NCBI GenBank assembly: GCA_964536965.1
Contig: CAZIAL010000001.1
Location: 128,415 to 192,414, forward strand
Length of the DNA: 64,000 bases
From: JACMQW01 sp964536965
GTDB lineage: Bacteria; Bdellovibrionota; UBA1018
Direction of reading: 5' to 3'
Below the pieces are notes generated by a model. That model saw nothing but the letters and a program-made list of their open reading frames with translations, did no database searches and had not been told where the DNA came from. The position numbers and the translations under genes were made by a program. This document shows positions 42,358 through 51,966 of the stretch, piece after piece. Each line of letters begins with the position of its first letter. The stretch's first letter is position 1.

Positions 42358-43242
42358 GTGAAGAACCTCCGGCGCAGCGTTTTCGCTGCATTCATCCTCC
42401 TTTTCGGACTCTCGGCCATCGGCTGCGGAAAGGCCCGCACCGGGGTTCTGCCTCCCAAAGAAGAGGCCGTGCGCCTTATGGACGTCGGGCAGAACGGGAA
42501 AGCCGCTCACATCCTCGAACAGCGGGTCGCCGGGTACCCCGAGGACGACGAGGCGAAGCTTCTCCTGGCTTCCGCCTATATGGGACTCGCCGGGGTCGAC
42601 GTTTACAGCATCTTCGACGCGTTCCAGGATCTGATCTTCAAACGTTCGCTCAAGGATCAGGTCGTCGGAGGAAACGAGAGCGCGCCGAAAGTCGAAATCG
42701 CGCGCGGAAAAATCCCCGAACCGAAAGCGGGAGAAACCCCGGCGGAGAAGGCCCTGCGCTCCCTGGATAAGATCACCCACCATCTCCAGGTTTCCCTGGT
42801 TTACCTGGATCGGTTTCAGAAGGTGCCCGAATCACAGTGGCCGCTCATCGAGACCGCGCTCGCGCTCCTCGAGTCCATCGCCGCGCCCGCCGTCGATGTT
42901 CATACCTATAAAGTTTTTATTCGCCTCGTCTACGCGAAGTCGTACCTCGTGGCGAAAGTGATGAAAGACGATCTGGCGTGGAGTCGACAGTGGGCTTGTT
43001 CCTTCGACCCCCAAGCTTTTGACGAGGATCTCGGGTTCTTCGCCCAGCAAGCGCTCGCGATCGACGAAGATTTGCGCAGAGCCGCCGAACTCGGCTCGAA
43101 AAAGCTCGCCCAAGCCCGCAAGCGTTTCTCGTTCCTGACGGACGCGGCAAGTTCTGCCGATGCCTATACTTCATGGAACGATGGGCTGACTTTTTCCGAG
43201 CTGGAAAACTCCCTCAAAGGCATGTTCCACTGTAGTGAATGA
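42358..43242 (+). CDS. TPR-like hypothetical lipoprotein
   Basis: A 294-residue protein starting with GTG. The signal peptide ends in LSAIGC, cysteine 23. DVGQNGKAAHILEQRVAGYP followed by DDEAKLLLASAYMGLAGVDV reads like a TPR unit, and the rest is helical with two isolated cysteines. It resembles the architecture of TPR lipoproteins that organise outer-membrane complexes. Partner unknown. The stop overlaps the ATG of the barrel gene (ATGA). Confidence 0.75.
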   Translation: MKNLRRSVFAAFILLFGLSAIGCGKARTGVLPPKEEAVRLMDVGQNGKAAHILEQRVAGYPEDDEAKLLLASAYMGLAGVDVYSIFDAFQDLIFKRSLKDQVVGGNESAPKVEIARGKIPEPKAGETPAEKALRSLDKITHHLQVSLVYLDRFQKVPESQWPLIETALALLESIAAPAVDVHTYKVFIRLVYAKSYLVAKVMKDDLAWSRQWACSFDPQAFDEDLGFFAQQALAIDEDLRRAAELGSKKLAQARKRFSFLTDAASSADAYTSWNDGLTFSELENSLKGMFHCSE

Positions 43243-44330
43243 TCCTTTTCCGGGACCGTCGGTCCGCGCTCGCCGCGCTCGCTACGCTGTTCGTTTCCAT
43301 TTCAAGCGGGGAGGCGGCTTCGAGCTATTTTACGTTCGTCCCGACGCGGTTTCGGAGTCTCGAGCTCACCCTGAGCGCGCGGGGACTCGGAGAAATCTGT
43401 CATTCCCGGGATGCCTATCCCGACGGAACAGTCTGTAACCCAGCGTATCTGCCCGAAGTCCGCGAGTCGCAGCTCATCGGTCGTCTTTTTCTCGGAAACG
43501 GTTATACGGCCCTGAGCTCGGCGGATAAATTCGTGAATAAGCCGCTGACCCGCGACACGATGCGGGGTCTTTTTCAGGGAGAGAACGTGATTTCGGTGGA
43601 AGCGCACGCGGGGCTGAACTTTACCGCGCCGAACCTGTCGGCCGGCTTTTCTCCGTATCGCGTGCAATACGTTTCGGAACTTCGTAACCCGAATTTGCCG
43701 ACGGTCAACCTGCACGCGGCGGTAGAGCGAAGTTTCGTCCTCGCGGGCGGAACCCGGCTCGGACTCGTCGATCGGGCCCTGAAAGATTTCAGCTTCGGCG
43801 CGAAGCTTCGCATTGTGGAGCGAAAGTTCGTGCATGGGCAGTTTTCTCTCTTCCAGGCCACGACGGAAGAACCGCGCGATTATCTGCCGAGCCGAAAACA
43901 GACGGCCTTTCTCCTGGATCCCGCGATCGCGTGGGTCGGGGACAAAGTGCCGTGGAGGCCGCGCGCTTCGATCGGGATGAAAAACATCGGTCCGGCGAAT
44001 CCCTACTTCGATGAATATCCAAACAACGTCGATTTCGAAGCGGGGGTCGGAATCGAGCCCCCGGTCCGATTCGGTCGGGTCCGAATCGGACTCGACCTGG
44101 TCGATCTGATGGAGGCCGAGACCCTCGAGGATCGACTACGGCTCGGAGGTTCGTACAAAGTCGGGCTGATCGAGACGATGCTCGGTGCGAACGCGTCCGT
44201 TCTGACTTTCGGGCTGAATTTCAGTCTGAATTTCCTGCAGACGGGAGTCGTATACGAATTCTTCCGGGATGATCTCGAGGGCGGCGGTGCCGAGACCCGC
44301 CTTTCTACGGAAGTGGTGTTTCGCCTATGA
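43239..44330 (+). CDS. Outer-membrane beta-barrel-like protein
   Basis: A 363-residue precursor with a signal peptide (to about SSGEA). Alternating short amphipathic strands such as VISVEAHAGLNFTAP, LPTVNLHAAVERSFVLAGG, NVDFEAGVGIEPPVRFGRVR and SVLTFGLNFSLNFLQT run to a terminal strand ending EVVFRL, a hydrophobic residue at the C-terminus being typical of BAM substrates. Two cysteines near residues 55-67 may pair. Function unknown; encoded between a TPR lipoprotein and an inner-membrane-type protein. Confidence 0.75.
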   Translation: MILFRDRRSALAALATLFVSISSGEAASSYFTFVPTRFRSLELTLSARGLGEICHSRDAYPDGTVCNPAYLPEVRESQLIGRLFLGNGYTALSSADKFVNKPLTRDTMRGLFQGENVISVEAHAGLNFTAPNLSAGFSPYRVQYVSELRNPNLPTVNLHAAVERSFVLAGGTRLGLVDRALKDFSFGAKLRIVERKFVHGQFSLFQATTEEPRDYLPSRKQTAFLLDPAIAWVGDKVPWRPRASIGMKNIGPANPYFDEYPNNVDFEAGVGIEPPVRFGRVRIGLDLVDLMEAETLEDRLRLGGSYKVGLIETMLGANASVLTFGLNFSLNFLQTGVVYEFFRDDLEGGGAETRLSTEVVFRL

Positions 44331-45100
44331 GTGGTTTCCGCCGATCCTGTATCCTTCGGCTCGTGACGTTCTTTGCGTTTTCCCTCGCTTTCGTTCCGAC
44401 CTCGGGGGGGGCGGAACGAAAGCGTGCCGCCGCGAAGCGCCCCCGGATCGTGGCGCCGACGCTCGAGTCGGCTCCCCAGAATCGACCGCCGTCCGAATCG
44501 TCGGCGGGGAGCCCTCGTTATTTTTCGGTTCTCCAGGACAAGGCCCGGAAGATCGAAGAACGGAACACCAACGAAGGCTGGGCTTACGTCATCAGCGGAG
44601 GATTGGCTCTCGCCATCTCCATTCCCGGGTACTATCTCTCGGACGACGTTTTCGCGCGCTCCGTTTACTCGCTGGGCGAAACGCTCGCGGTCGCGTCGAT
44701 CGGGTACGGTGCTTACCTGGTCCTCGTAGCGGACGATTACGCGCGTTTCGCGCGCATCCTCCAGTCGAGCCCGACGCTCTCCCTGGCGGAGAAGGATCGC
44801 CTCTCCTTCGAGTTTATGAACGAAAACGCCAAGCGCGCGAAAGCCGTCCGAAAGATTCGGGTGATCTCCCACGCGCTGACGGCGGGACTGAATTTTCTAA
44901 ACGGGGCCACGACCGATAGCCGCGAACTTCGGACGGCGCTCTACTTTATCGGCGGGATCAACGTCTTGGCATCTCTTAGTTACCTCTTCCGCGAGTCCGA
45001 GGAAGAGAAGTTTCTGGACGAAATCCGAAACGGCGGAAAGGTCGAAGCTTTTATCGGAGTGACGCATGGGCCGATGCTCGGGCTGAAGTATCGATTCTAA
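44327..45100 (+). CDS. Hypothetical membrane protein, last gene of envelope operon
   Basis: A 257-residue protein overlapping the barrel gene by four bases. An N-terminal signal or anchor (residues ~8-28) is followed by a basic Pro/Arg linker, two hydrophobic segments around 87-128 (AYVISGGLALAISIPGYYLS; SLGETLAVASIGYGAYLVLV) and a further one near 205-220. The terminal strand ends LGLKYRF, with C-terminal Phe as in many barrel proteins, so it could be an outer-membrane rather than inner-membrane protein. Family unknown. Confidence 0.7.
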   Translation: MSGFRRSCILRLVTFFAFSLAFVPTSGGAERKRAAAKRPRIVAPTLESAPQNRPPSESSAGSPRYFSVLQDKARKIEERNTNEGWAYVISGGLALAISIPGYYLSDDVFARSVYSLGETLAVASIGYGAYLVLVADDYARFARILQSSPTLSLAEKDRLSFEFMNENAKRAKAVRKIRVISHALTAGLNFLNGATTDSRELRTALYFIGGINVLASLSYLFRESEEEKFLDEIRNGGKVEAFIGVTHGPMLGLKYRF

Positions 45101-45126
45101 GGTTGGTCGTCGCAGACCGGAAAAAG

Positions 45127-45160
45127 AAAAAGGCCAGGTGGAAACCACCCGGCCTTTTTT
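45127..45160. terminator. Bidirectional intrinsic terminator
   Basis: AAAAGGCCAGGTGG pairs with CCACCCGGCCTTTT, with one mismatch, around AAAC, flanked by A and T runs on both sides. It serves the rightward envelope operon and the leftward repeat-protein gene, whose stop is at 45179. Confidence 0.85.
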
Positions 45161-45178
45161 AGTTTTCGGACGTCCGAC

Positions 45179-46802
45179 TTAGTGGGCGCGGTTCGAGTTG
45201 CTGGCGTTCTTCGCCGGGCTCTCCGTGGCCGTTCCCGAAGGAGAAACTTCGCGAGTCTGTTTCAGGCCCGTGCGATTTCCGATCTTCGCCTGGCGCTCGT
45301 CACGCTTTCCGAAGATTCCTTCGATCGTCTTCGCAAGGAGAGCAGCTTCGTCGACCGTGGCGCCTTTGAATCGCGCATTGATCTTGAGTTTGCTCTTGTC
45401 TTGCTTTTCCGACTTTATGATTCCCGACTGACCGTAGAGAACGGTTCCGGTTTTTTCTTCGTCCTTGTCTTTTCCTTTGATCCGTCCGTTGACGGTTCCG
45501 GAAGAAACTTCGACCTGTTCCTCTTTTTCTTCTTCGATCGGGAGGCATTTTTTCTCGCCGACGACCGGAAGTTTGCACTCAGGCTTCTTCTCTTGTTCTT
45601 TCTTTTCTTTGTCCTTCAGATCGATCTGTTCCTGGCGCTTTTTACGCTCGAGCTCCAGCTGGGCCAGACGGTCCTTTTCGCGCTTGAGGCGAGCCTCTTC
45701 GTCGGCTTTCTCCTTAGCGATCCGGTCTTGCTCGGCCTTCAGCTTCGCTTTCTTATCGTCTGGCTGGTCCTGGCGATCTCCACCCGGGGTCGTCTTCTTT
45801 TCGTTCTTAGGAGGAACGGTGGTCTTCGCCGGAGTGGTTTTCGCCGGGGTGGACTTCGGAGGAACGGTGGTCTTCGCCGGAGTGGTCTTTACCGGCGTGG
45901 TCTTCTCCTGACCCTTCGGATCTTTCTGATCCTGGGGCTGATCCTGGCGATCGCCGCCTTCGGTCTTCTTCTTTTCGTTCTTCGGAGGAACGGTGCCGCC
46001 GTTGTTCGGGTCAGTGCCGCCGTTGTTCGGGTCGGTACCGCCGTTGTTCGGGTCGGTACCGCCGTTGTTCGGGTCGGTGCCGCCGTTGTTCGGGTCGGTG
46101 CCGCCGTTGTTCGGGTCGGTGCCGCCGTTGTTCGNNNNNNNNNNNNNNNNNNNNNNNNNNNNNNNNNNNNNNNNNNNNNNNNNNNNNNNNNNNNNNNNNN
46201 NNNNNNNNNNNNNNNNNNNNNNNNNNNNNNNNNNGGTCGGTGCCGCCGTTATTCGGGTCGGTGCCTTGTCCGTTACCGACCGGGTCATCGCCCTGTCCGT
46301 TACCGACTGGATCTTTACCCTGTCCGTTTCCGGCGACGTTTTCGTCTCCGCCGAAGCTGTAAACCTGGATGTCGCGTTCGCGATACCAAACTCCGTCAAT
46401 TTCGATCATTGGCTCATTCTTAGCGGGGGTATCGTGGGAGTGCGATTCTTGCGAATTCGAGGATTCAGATTTCACGACACCTACGGAATCGCTTTCGTAA
46501 GCCTTCAGGTGAGGATATTGGCGAATGAGCGCCGCTTTTTCCTGCTCGAGGACCGCGATCTGCACCTGAGTCTTGTCTTCTTTGTTCCCTTTTCTATCGA
46601 CGTAAGCCTGGCTCTTGTAGTCGACGCCATCTTCGGCCTGATTCGTCGTTTTCGTGAGCTTCCGCTTCTTCTTATTCAGCTTCGCGTTCAGCGAATGCAT
46701 CTGGGACAAACCTGGCACCTGCATCGCCATCGCGGACGACGTGGTGGTCAACGCGATTACGGCGGCCATCGAAAGGATCAAAGCTTGGTAATTCTTTTTC
46801 AT
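45179..46802 (-). CDS. Secreted low-complexity repeat protein, interrupted by assembly gap
   Basis: Starts with a signal peptide (MKKNYQALILSMAAVIALTT, cleavage near AMA), and AGGAG lies five bases before the ATG. A charged N-terminal region is followed by three GNGQGxDPV repeats, then a run of NNGGTDP heptads that enters the N gap and continues on the other side for about seven copies. After that come Lys/Thr/Pro-rich PAKTTVPPK repeats, a long charged helix (~ALEAEQDRIAKEKADEEAR type) and a C-terminal domain with ARFKGATVDEAALLAKTIEG. The two halves are in different frames across the 100-N placeholder, so the true gap length differs from 100. Surface or periplasm-spanning role inferred. Confidence 0.8.
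45993..46134 (-). repeat. 21-base tandem repeat encoding NNGGTDP
   Basis: Nearly seven copies of GTGCCGCCGTTGTTCGGGTCG (with T/A variants) run head to tail up to the N gap, and a further copy resumes at 46235. The unit is in frame with the protein, so copy-number change alters length without a frameshift. Confidence 0.95.
46135..46234. other. Assembly gap, 100 Ns
   Basis: Exactly 100 unresolved bases inside the 21-base tandem repeat. It is a scaffolding placeholder: the reading frames on either side do not agree across 100 bases, so the real length is unknown. Confidence 0.97.
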
Positions 46803-46942
46803 AACTACTCCTAAAGTCACTCGGGGGAAGAACACTCTCTCGGGACTATGTAAGAGCAAGGGCGGTGCCAGGAAAAACCAAGGCCAGCGCTTGAAAAAGG
46901 CTTTGAATCCAATGAATTACAAACCAGATCGCCAGGCGAACT

Positions 46943-46957
46943 GTCTAAACCTTTGAC
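46943..46957. promoter_or_regulatory. Imperfect palindrome GTCTAA-N3-TTTGAC
   Basis: GTCTAAACCTTTGAC differs by one base per arm from the perfect palindrome at 30267-30281. It lies 141 bases before the start of the repeat-protein gene on the minus strand. Confidence 0.3.
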
Positions 46958-47027
46958 GGGTGTTAAAGGACCTGGGGGTAAATTTCGAGAAGGGGGCGGC
47001 TAGGTCCGCGCTCTGCTCGCCCAGGAA

Positions 47028-48125
47028 CTACTTAAGCATTTCGGTAAAACTGACTCCGACCCGCATCGAAATCTTAAAGTCTTCGGGCTTCGAGCCAGGC
47101 CTTTGGGTGACCTGCCAGTTTTCCTGGAGTTCCTTCTCGCCCGGGTTGAGTTCCAGCGCTCGTTTCAGAGCGGCCCGGGATTCGTCCTTACGGCCGAGCT
47201 TCCAGTTCGCCCAGGCCAGGACCTGGTTTTCGCGCCAGTCGTCCGGCTTCCGGGAAAGGCGAGACAACGAATCTTGTTTCACGCGTTCGGGATCCATTCC
47301 CTCGGTATCGGCGATCCGGCGAAAGGTATCCAGATCGGGGTCCTCGGGGCTGCGATTCTGGATCTCGCGCACGCGGGCATCCAAGTCCGCCCAGTCGGGA
47401 GTCGCTTTCGGGTCCTTTTCCTTGGCTCCCACCGATTCCAGCATCGCCGCCATGGCGCCGGCTTTATGGGCGGGAATCAGCGTGGGATCGAGTTCGATCA
47501 TCCGGTCCGCGATCTCCCGCATCTCGGCCATTTCCGCGGTCGAAAGTTCGGCGAAGAATCCGCCGAAGCTCGCGATCAGGCGATCCGCCAGTTCGCGCAT
47601 ATCCTCGATTTCCCGCACCTCCTTTTTTCCGCGGGCGAGGACCGCGAAAGTCGATCGGGTCAGAAGCGTCGCCAGCTGGCACTCTCCGAGTTTCGTCTTC
47701 CATTCGTCTTCGGGCAAATCGGCGGCGGGTAGCGCGACGAAGGAGTCGGCGCATTTCGCGGAATAATAGGCGAGAATTCTCGCGGCGCGCGGCTCGGCAG
47801 GTTTACATCCCGCCGGATTCGGCAACCGAGCGATGCGCGGCGGATAATCGAAATCATCCAGGGCGAGCGCGAGAATCGCCGTCTCAAGCGACGCGCATTC
47901 CGGAGAGGCGGCGTTCGCGGCCGGTCTTTCGCCGAGGTGACTCCCCTCGAAGGGCTTCGCGACGAGCGTGCGGAGCGTGGTCACCGCGGGCGTCTCCGCC
48001 GCGATGGGGAAAGCGGGCTCGACTTCAGGGAGAGCGGGAGCACGGTTCATTCGCAGTGCGGTCACCGCGATCAGGACGCCCGCCAGGACCAAGGAGACGA
48101 GAGTGAGACGTTTTTTGGAGGTCAC
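47028..48125 (-). CDS. Membrane-anchored TPR-like hypothetical protein
   Basis: A 365-residue protein beginning with GTG. One N-terminal membrane helix (RLTLVSLVLAGVLIAVTAL, ~6-24) is followed by a periplasmic part with five cysteines and helical repeats. The end, QVLAWANWKLGRKDESRAAL followed by KRALELNPGEKELQENW, is a clear TPR unit. No ribosome site is seen; TTGTCT and TACTTG spaced by 18 bases end 7 bases before the GTG, again a leaderless-type arrangement. Function unknown. Confidence 0.73.
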   Translation of the reverse strand: MTSKKRLTLVSLVLAGVLIAVTALRMNRAPALPEVEPAFPIAAETPAVTTLRTLVAKPFEGSHLGERPAANAASPECASLETAILALALDDFDYPPRIARLPNPAGCKPAEPRAARILAYYSAKCADSFVALPAADLPEDEWKTKLGECQLATLLTRSTFAVLARGKKEVREIEDMRELADRLIASFGGFFAELSTAEMAEMREIADRMIELDPTLIPAHKAGAMAAMLESVGAKEKDPKATPDWADLDARVREIQNRSPEDPDLDTFRRIADTEGMDPERVKQDSLSRLSRKPDDWRENQVLAWANWKLGRKDESRAALKRALELNPGEKELQENWQVTQRPGSKPEDFKISMRVGVSFTEMLK

Positions 48126-48239
48126 GGTAGGCCAAGTACCCCATGGGAAGCCTTATAGACAAGCTGGAACAAAAAACGGAAGGGGGCTTGAATCGGCGTT
48201 CGTTCCTGTGATTCGATCTTTTTCGGGAGGGGGGAATCC

Positions 48240-48866
48240 ATGGACAAGGATTTTCTCGGATACGGGCCGCTCAAGGCCATTCAAGGAATGAATCGTTTAA
48301 AGACGGCGAGAACCGCCATCGGTGTAAAGGCGGCGGTCAGCTCGATCGTTCGGCCGCGACCGATTCCGCCGAACTGCGGTTTTCTCAAGCGGCGCGCGCT
48401 GAAAGTTTGCGCGGACGCGCAGGCGTTGCATCTGAAAGGCAATACCGCGAAGGCGATTCCGATCTATTCGAAGTCGATCCGGATATGCCCGACGGCCGAA
48501 GCGCACGCCTTTCTCGGATGGGCTTACAGCGCGCACCATCGGTACGATCTGGCGATTCGCGAGTGTCTGAAGGCGATCGAACTCGATCCCGAGTACGGAA
48601 ACTCCTACAACGACATCGGCTCCTACCTCGTCAGCCAGGGAAAACTCGATGAATCGGTATCTTGGTTCGAACGCGCGAAGATCGCGACTCGGTACGAGTC
48701 TCGGCACTTTCCGCATATGAACCTCGGCCGTGTATTCGCGGCCCAGGGTCAGAACCTGCGCGCGATCCGCGAATTCGAACGCGCACTCGCGATCGATCCG
48801 ACCGAGGAGTCGTGCCGAGAATCCGTCAAGCGTTTGCGTGCGAAGGTCGTTCGTTCGGTTCCGTAG
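48240..48866 (+). CDS. TPR-repeat protein
   Basis: A 208-residue protein with about three tetratricopeptide repeats from residue 55 onward: ALHLKGNTAKAIPIYSKSIR, AYSAHHRYDLAIRECLKAIE, SYLVSQGKLDESVSWFERAK and VFAAQGQNLRAIREFERALA. No signal peptide; cytoplasmic. GGGAGG lies upstream of the ATG. Its last 41 bases overlap the 3' end of the convergent RND pump gene. Binding partner unknown. Confidence 0.85.
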   Translation: MDKDFLGYGPLKAIQGMNRLKTARTAIGVKAAVSSIVRPRPIPPNCGFLKRRALKVCADAQALHLKGNTAKAIPIYSKSIRICPTAEAHAFLGWAYSAHHRYDLAIRECLKAIELDPEYGNSYNDIGSYLVSQGKLDESVSWFERAKIATRYESRHFPHMNLGRVFAAQGQNLRAIREFERALAIDPTEESCRESVKRLRAKVVRSVP

Positions 48867-51800
48867 CTTCACCTGCGATCGTATGCTCGCGGCGCTTCGC
48901 CGCGAACAGACTATAGAAGCAGGGAACCACGAATAACGTCAACACGGTGGAGAGGAGGACGCCTCCGATCACGGCGAGCGCCATCGGCTCGCGAGATTCC
49001 GAACCTGGCCCGAACGAAATGGCCGCCGGGACCGCGCCGACCACGGTCGCAAGCGACGTCATGATGATCGGACGTAATCGGTTCGGGCACGCCTCCATCA
49101 GGGCTTTGTTCACGTTTCGCTCTCCCGCATCCCGGACGTGATTCGTGAACTCGACGAGAAGAATCGAATTTTTCTTCACGATCCCCATCAGGAGCAGAAT
49201 CCCGATCATGGAATACAGGTTCAGCGACTTGCCCGTCAGCCAGAGGGTGAGGAATGCGCCCGAGAGTGAGAACGGCAGCGCGATGAGCACCGTGATCGGA
49301 TCGATGAAGCTGTTGAACTGGGAGCCGAGCACCATATAGGCGACGAGAATTCCGAGGGCCAGGGCGACGATGAGGCTGATGAACGACTCCTGGAAACTTT
49401 GGGAAGAGCCCGTCGTCACGAATCGGTATCCCGGCGGCAGATGTTTTCGCGCGATCGATTCGGCGTCTCGAAGAGCGGCGGCCTGGTCGGCCCCGGTCTT
49501 CACGTTGGCGTAGATCGTGATCGCGCGTTGCCGGTCCTTTCGGGTGATCTGCTGGAGGCTCGCGGTTTCCTTGATCTCCACGACCTCGCGCAAAGGGACC
49601 AGCTCGCCGCGATTGTTCCGAATATAGAGGGACTGCAGCTTTTCGGCATAGGGCCGTTCGTCCTTGTCCTCGAGCTTGACGCGAATCTCGTTCCGCCTTC
49701 CGCCCTCGGAATAATATCCGGCGAGCGCCCCGCCGATGAGGGCGTTGATCGTCTGTCCGATCTGCTGGATGCTGACGCCGCGGTTCGCGGCGCGCGTCCG
49801 ATTCGGCGTGATTTGCACCTCGGGCATGCCTTTTTCGTAATCGGTATCGGTATCGATCATCGTTTCCGATTTTTTCATATCGGCTTCGATTTTCTCCCCC
49901 GCCGCGGCGAGCGTTTCCCAGTCCGGACCCTGGATGGAAAATTCGACGGGATAGCCCCGACCGGTCGAAAAGCCACGACCCGAAAGGTCTTGGACGCCGG
50001 TCCGGATCCCCTTGATCTCGCCCATCCGCTTCCGGACTTCGTCCATGACGGCCGCCTGCCCGCGTTCGCGTTTATCCTTGGGGACGAGGGTGACGAACGC
50101 CATCCCGGTGTTCACCTGGCCGCCCCCGAAGCCGCCGACCGACGAGAAGAAAACGGAGACCTCGGGAATCTCCTTCAGGATCTTCTCCGCGGCCAGGACC
50201 TTTTCGTTCGTGTAGCCGAGCGAAGACCCCACCGGAGCGGTAAAGCGAACCATGAAGCGCGACTGATCTTCGGCCGGCAGGAATTCGCGGTTCAGTTTTT
50301 TCGTGATCAGGAGCGAGCTCGCGAATACGAGGAGCGCGCCGATGACGACTTTCCAGCGGTGGTTCAGCAGAAAGGCGAGCGATCCCTGATATTTCAGATT
50401 CAGTCGCTGCATTCCGCCGTCGACCCACCGGCTGATTCGCGGTCGCCTTTTCTGGCGCCCGCTGAAACTGGCGGCGCGCATCGGGGTCAGCGTGATGGCC
50501 TCCACGAGCGAGAGCAGGACCGCCGCGGTCATCGTCACGCCGAACTGGAGAAAGAATTTCCCGATGATCCCTTTCATGAACGCGACGGGAAGGAAGATCG
50601 CGACGATCGAGATGGTCGCGGCCATGGCCGCGAAAAGGATCTCGTTCGAACCGTCGAGCGCCGCTTTGCGCGGCGGTTTGCCCATCTCCTGGTGTCGAGT
50701 GATGTTCTCGAGAACCATGATGGCATCGTCGACGACGATCCCGATGGCGAGCGAGAGCGCGAGGAGAGTGAAGGTATTCAGGGTAAAGCCCGAAAAATAG
50801 AGAATGATGAACGTCCCGACGATGGAAGTCGGAATCGCCAGGAGGACGTTCATCGTATTCGCGAGCGAGCCCAGGAAGACCATGATGACGATCGAGGTCA
50901 GGATCGCGGAAATGATGAGCGTGAAATTCAGTTCATGGACGGCTTCGCGGATGAAGACCGTGGAATCGAAAACGGGCTTTATTTCCATGCCCGGGGGCAA
51001 GTTCTTCCGGACGAGCTCCATCTTCGCGAGGGCGCCGTTCGCGGCCTCGACGGCGTTCGCCCCGCGCTGCTTTCGAATCCCGAGGCCGATGGAAGTGACT
51101 CCGCTGACGCGGGAAAGACGACGAATGTCGAGGACCCCGGGTTCGATCCGCGTGACGTCCCCCAGCTTCAGCGGAAGAAAGTTCGGCGCTCCGCCGCGGG
51201 TATTGATCCGGAGGTTCTTGAATTCCTCGATGGTGACGGCTTCGCCCATGGTCCGGACGTTGAATTCCTGCGACCCGCTGTCGAGGAAGCCCGAAGGGGG
51301 CTCGGAGTGTTCGGAGTCGATCGTGCCGAGAATATCGCTGACCGTGAGGGAGTAACGGCTCAGTTTCGCCGGATCGATCCAGACGCGGAGGGCGGGATCG
51401 ACGTATCCGCCCATGAATACTTCGCCGACCCCCGGAATCGTCGTGAATTGGTCGCGAATATTATCGCGAACGTAAGTGTTGAATTCACGCTGCGACATGT
51501 TCGTGGTCGTGACGCCGATCCAGAGAATCGGCTGGTCCTCGGGATTCGTCTTCGAGACGGACGGCGGTTCCACGTCCGCGGGGAGGCGCCGCTGGGCCGC
51601 CGAGACTTTCGCTTGGACGTCTTGGAGCGCGATATCGAGGTCTTTCCCGATTTCGAATTCGAGCGTGATATTCGCCCGGCCGGTCCTCGCCGTCGACGTG
51701 ATCGACTTTACCCCTTCGACGGAAGTCAGCTGGCCCTCGAGGACGTCGACGACCGTGCTTTCGACGACTTCCGGAGCGGCGCCTTCCAGCGTGACCGCGA

Positions 51801-51945
51801 CGTTGATGACGGGGAAATCCACGTCCGGGAGCTGACTGATGCCCATACGGGAAAAACTAATGGCCCCGAAGATGATCAGGGAGGACATCAGCATCCAGGC
51901 GAAGACCGGGTTTCGAATCGAAATCGAGGGGAGCGAATTAAACAC
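48826..51945 (-). CDS. RND multidrug efflux permease (HAE1/AcrB type)
   Basis: A 1039-residue inner-membrane pump. It has the N-terminal helix (NPVFAWMLMSSLIIFGAISF) and GISQLPDVDFPVINVAVTLE. The proton-relay helix TM4 contains IGIVVDDAIMVLENI with paired aspartates, and the second half mirrors this with LALGILVAYMVLGSQFNSF and GIVKKNSILLVEF. The length is standard. It starts with GTG, with GGAG seven bases upstream, 21 bases after the tolC-like gene. The periplasmic adaptor (MFP) gene that normally accompanies such pumps is not adjacent. Substrate range unknown. Confidence 0.94.
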   Translation of the reverse strand: MFNSLPSISIRNPVFAWMLMSSLIIFGAISFSRMGISQLPDVDFPVINVAVTLEGAAPEVVESTVVDVLEGQLTSVEGVKSITSTARTGRANITLEFEIGKDLDIALQDVQAKVSAAQRRLPADVEPPSVSKTNPEDQPILWIGVTTTNMSQREFNTYVRDNIRDQFTTIPGVGEVFMGGYVDPALRVWIDPAKLSRYSLTVSDILGTIDSEHSEPPSGFLDSGSQEFNVRTMGEAVTIEEFKNLRINTRGGAPNFLPLKLGDVTRIEPGVLDIRRLSRVSGVTSIGLGIRKQRGANAVEAANGALAKMELVRKNLPPGMEIKPVFDSTVFIREAVHELNFTLIISAILTSIVIMVFLGSLANTMNVLLAIPTSIVGTFIILYFSGFTLNTFTLLALSLAIGIVVDDAIMVLENITRHQEMGKPPRKAALDGSNEILFAAMAATISIVAIFLPVAFMKGIIGKFFLQFGVTMTAAVLLSLVEAITLTPMRAASFSGRQKRRPRISRWVDGGMQRLNLKYQGSLAFLLNHRWKVVIGALLVFASSLLITKKLNREFLPAEDQSRFMVRFTAPVGSSLGYTNEKVLAAEKILKEIPEVSVFFSSVGGFGGGQVNTGMAFVTLVPKDKRERGQAAVMDEVRKRMGEIKGIRTGVQDLSGRGFSTGRGYPVEFSIQGPDWETLAAAGEKIEADMKKSETMIDTDTDYEKGMPEVQITPNRTRAANRGVSIQQIGQTINALIGGALAGYYSEGGRRNEIRVKLEDKDERPYAEKLQSLYIRNNRGELVPLREVVEIKETASLQQITRKDRQRAITIYANVKTGADQAAALRDAESIARKHLPPGYRFVTTGSSQSFQESFISLIVALALGILVAYMVLGSQFNSFIDPITVLIALPFSLSGAFLTLWLTGKSLNLYSMIGILLLMGIVKKNSILLVEFTNHVRDAGERNVNKALMEACPNRLRPIIMTSLATVVGAVPAAISFGPGSESREPMALAVIGGVLLSTVLTLFVVPCFYSLFAAKRREHTIAGEATEPNERPSHANA

Positions 51946-51966
51946 GGGTGTTCTCCAGATGTTTCA

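Noticed and set aside
45993..46260. CRISPR-like tandem repeats
   Set aside because: Units are contiguous 21-mers without spacers and translate in frame to NNGGTDP, so they are a coding repeat.
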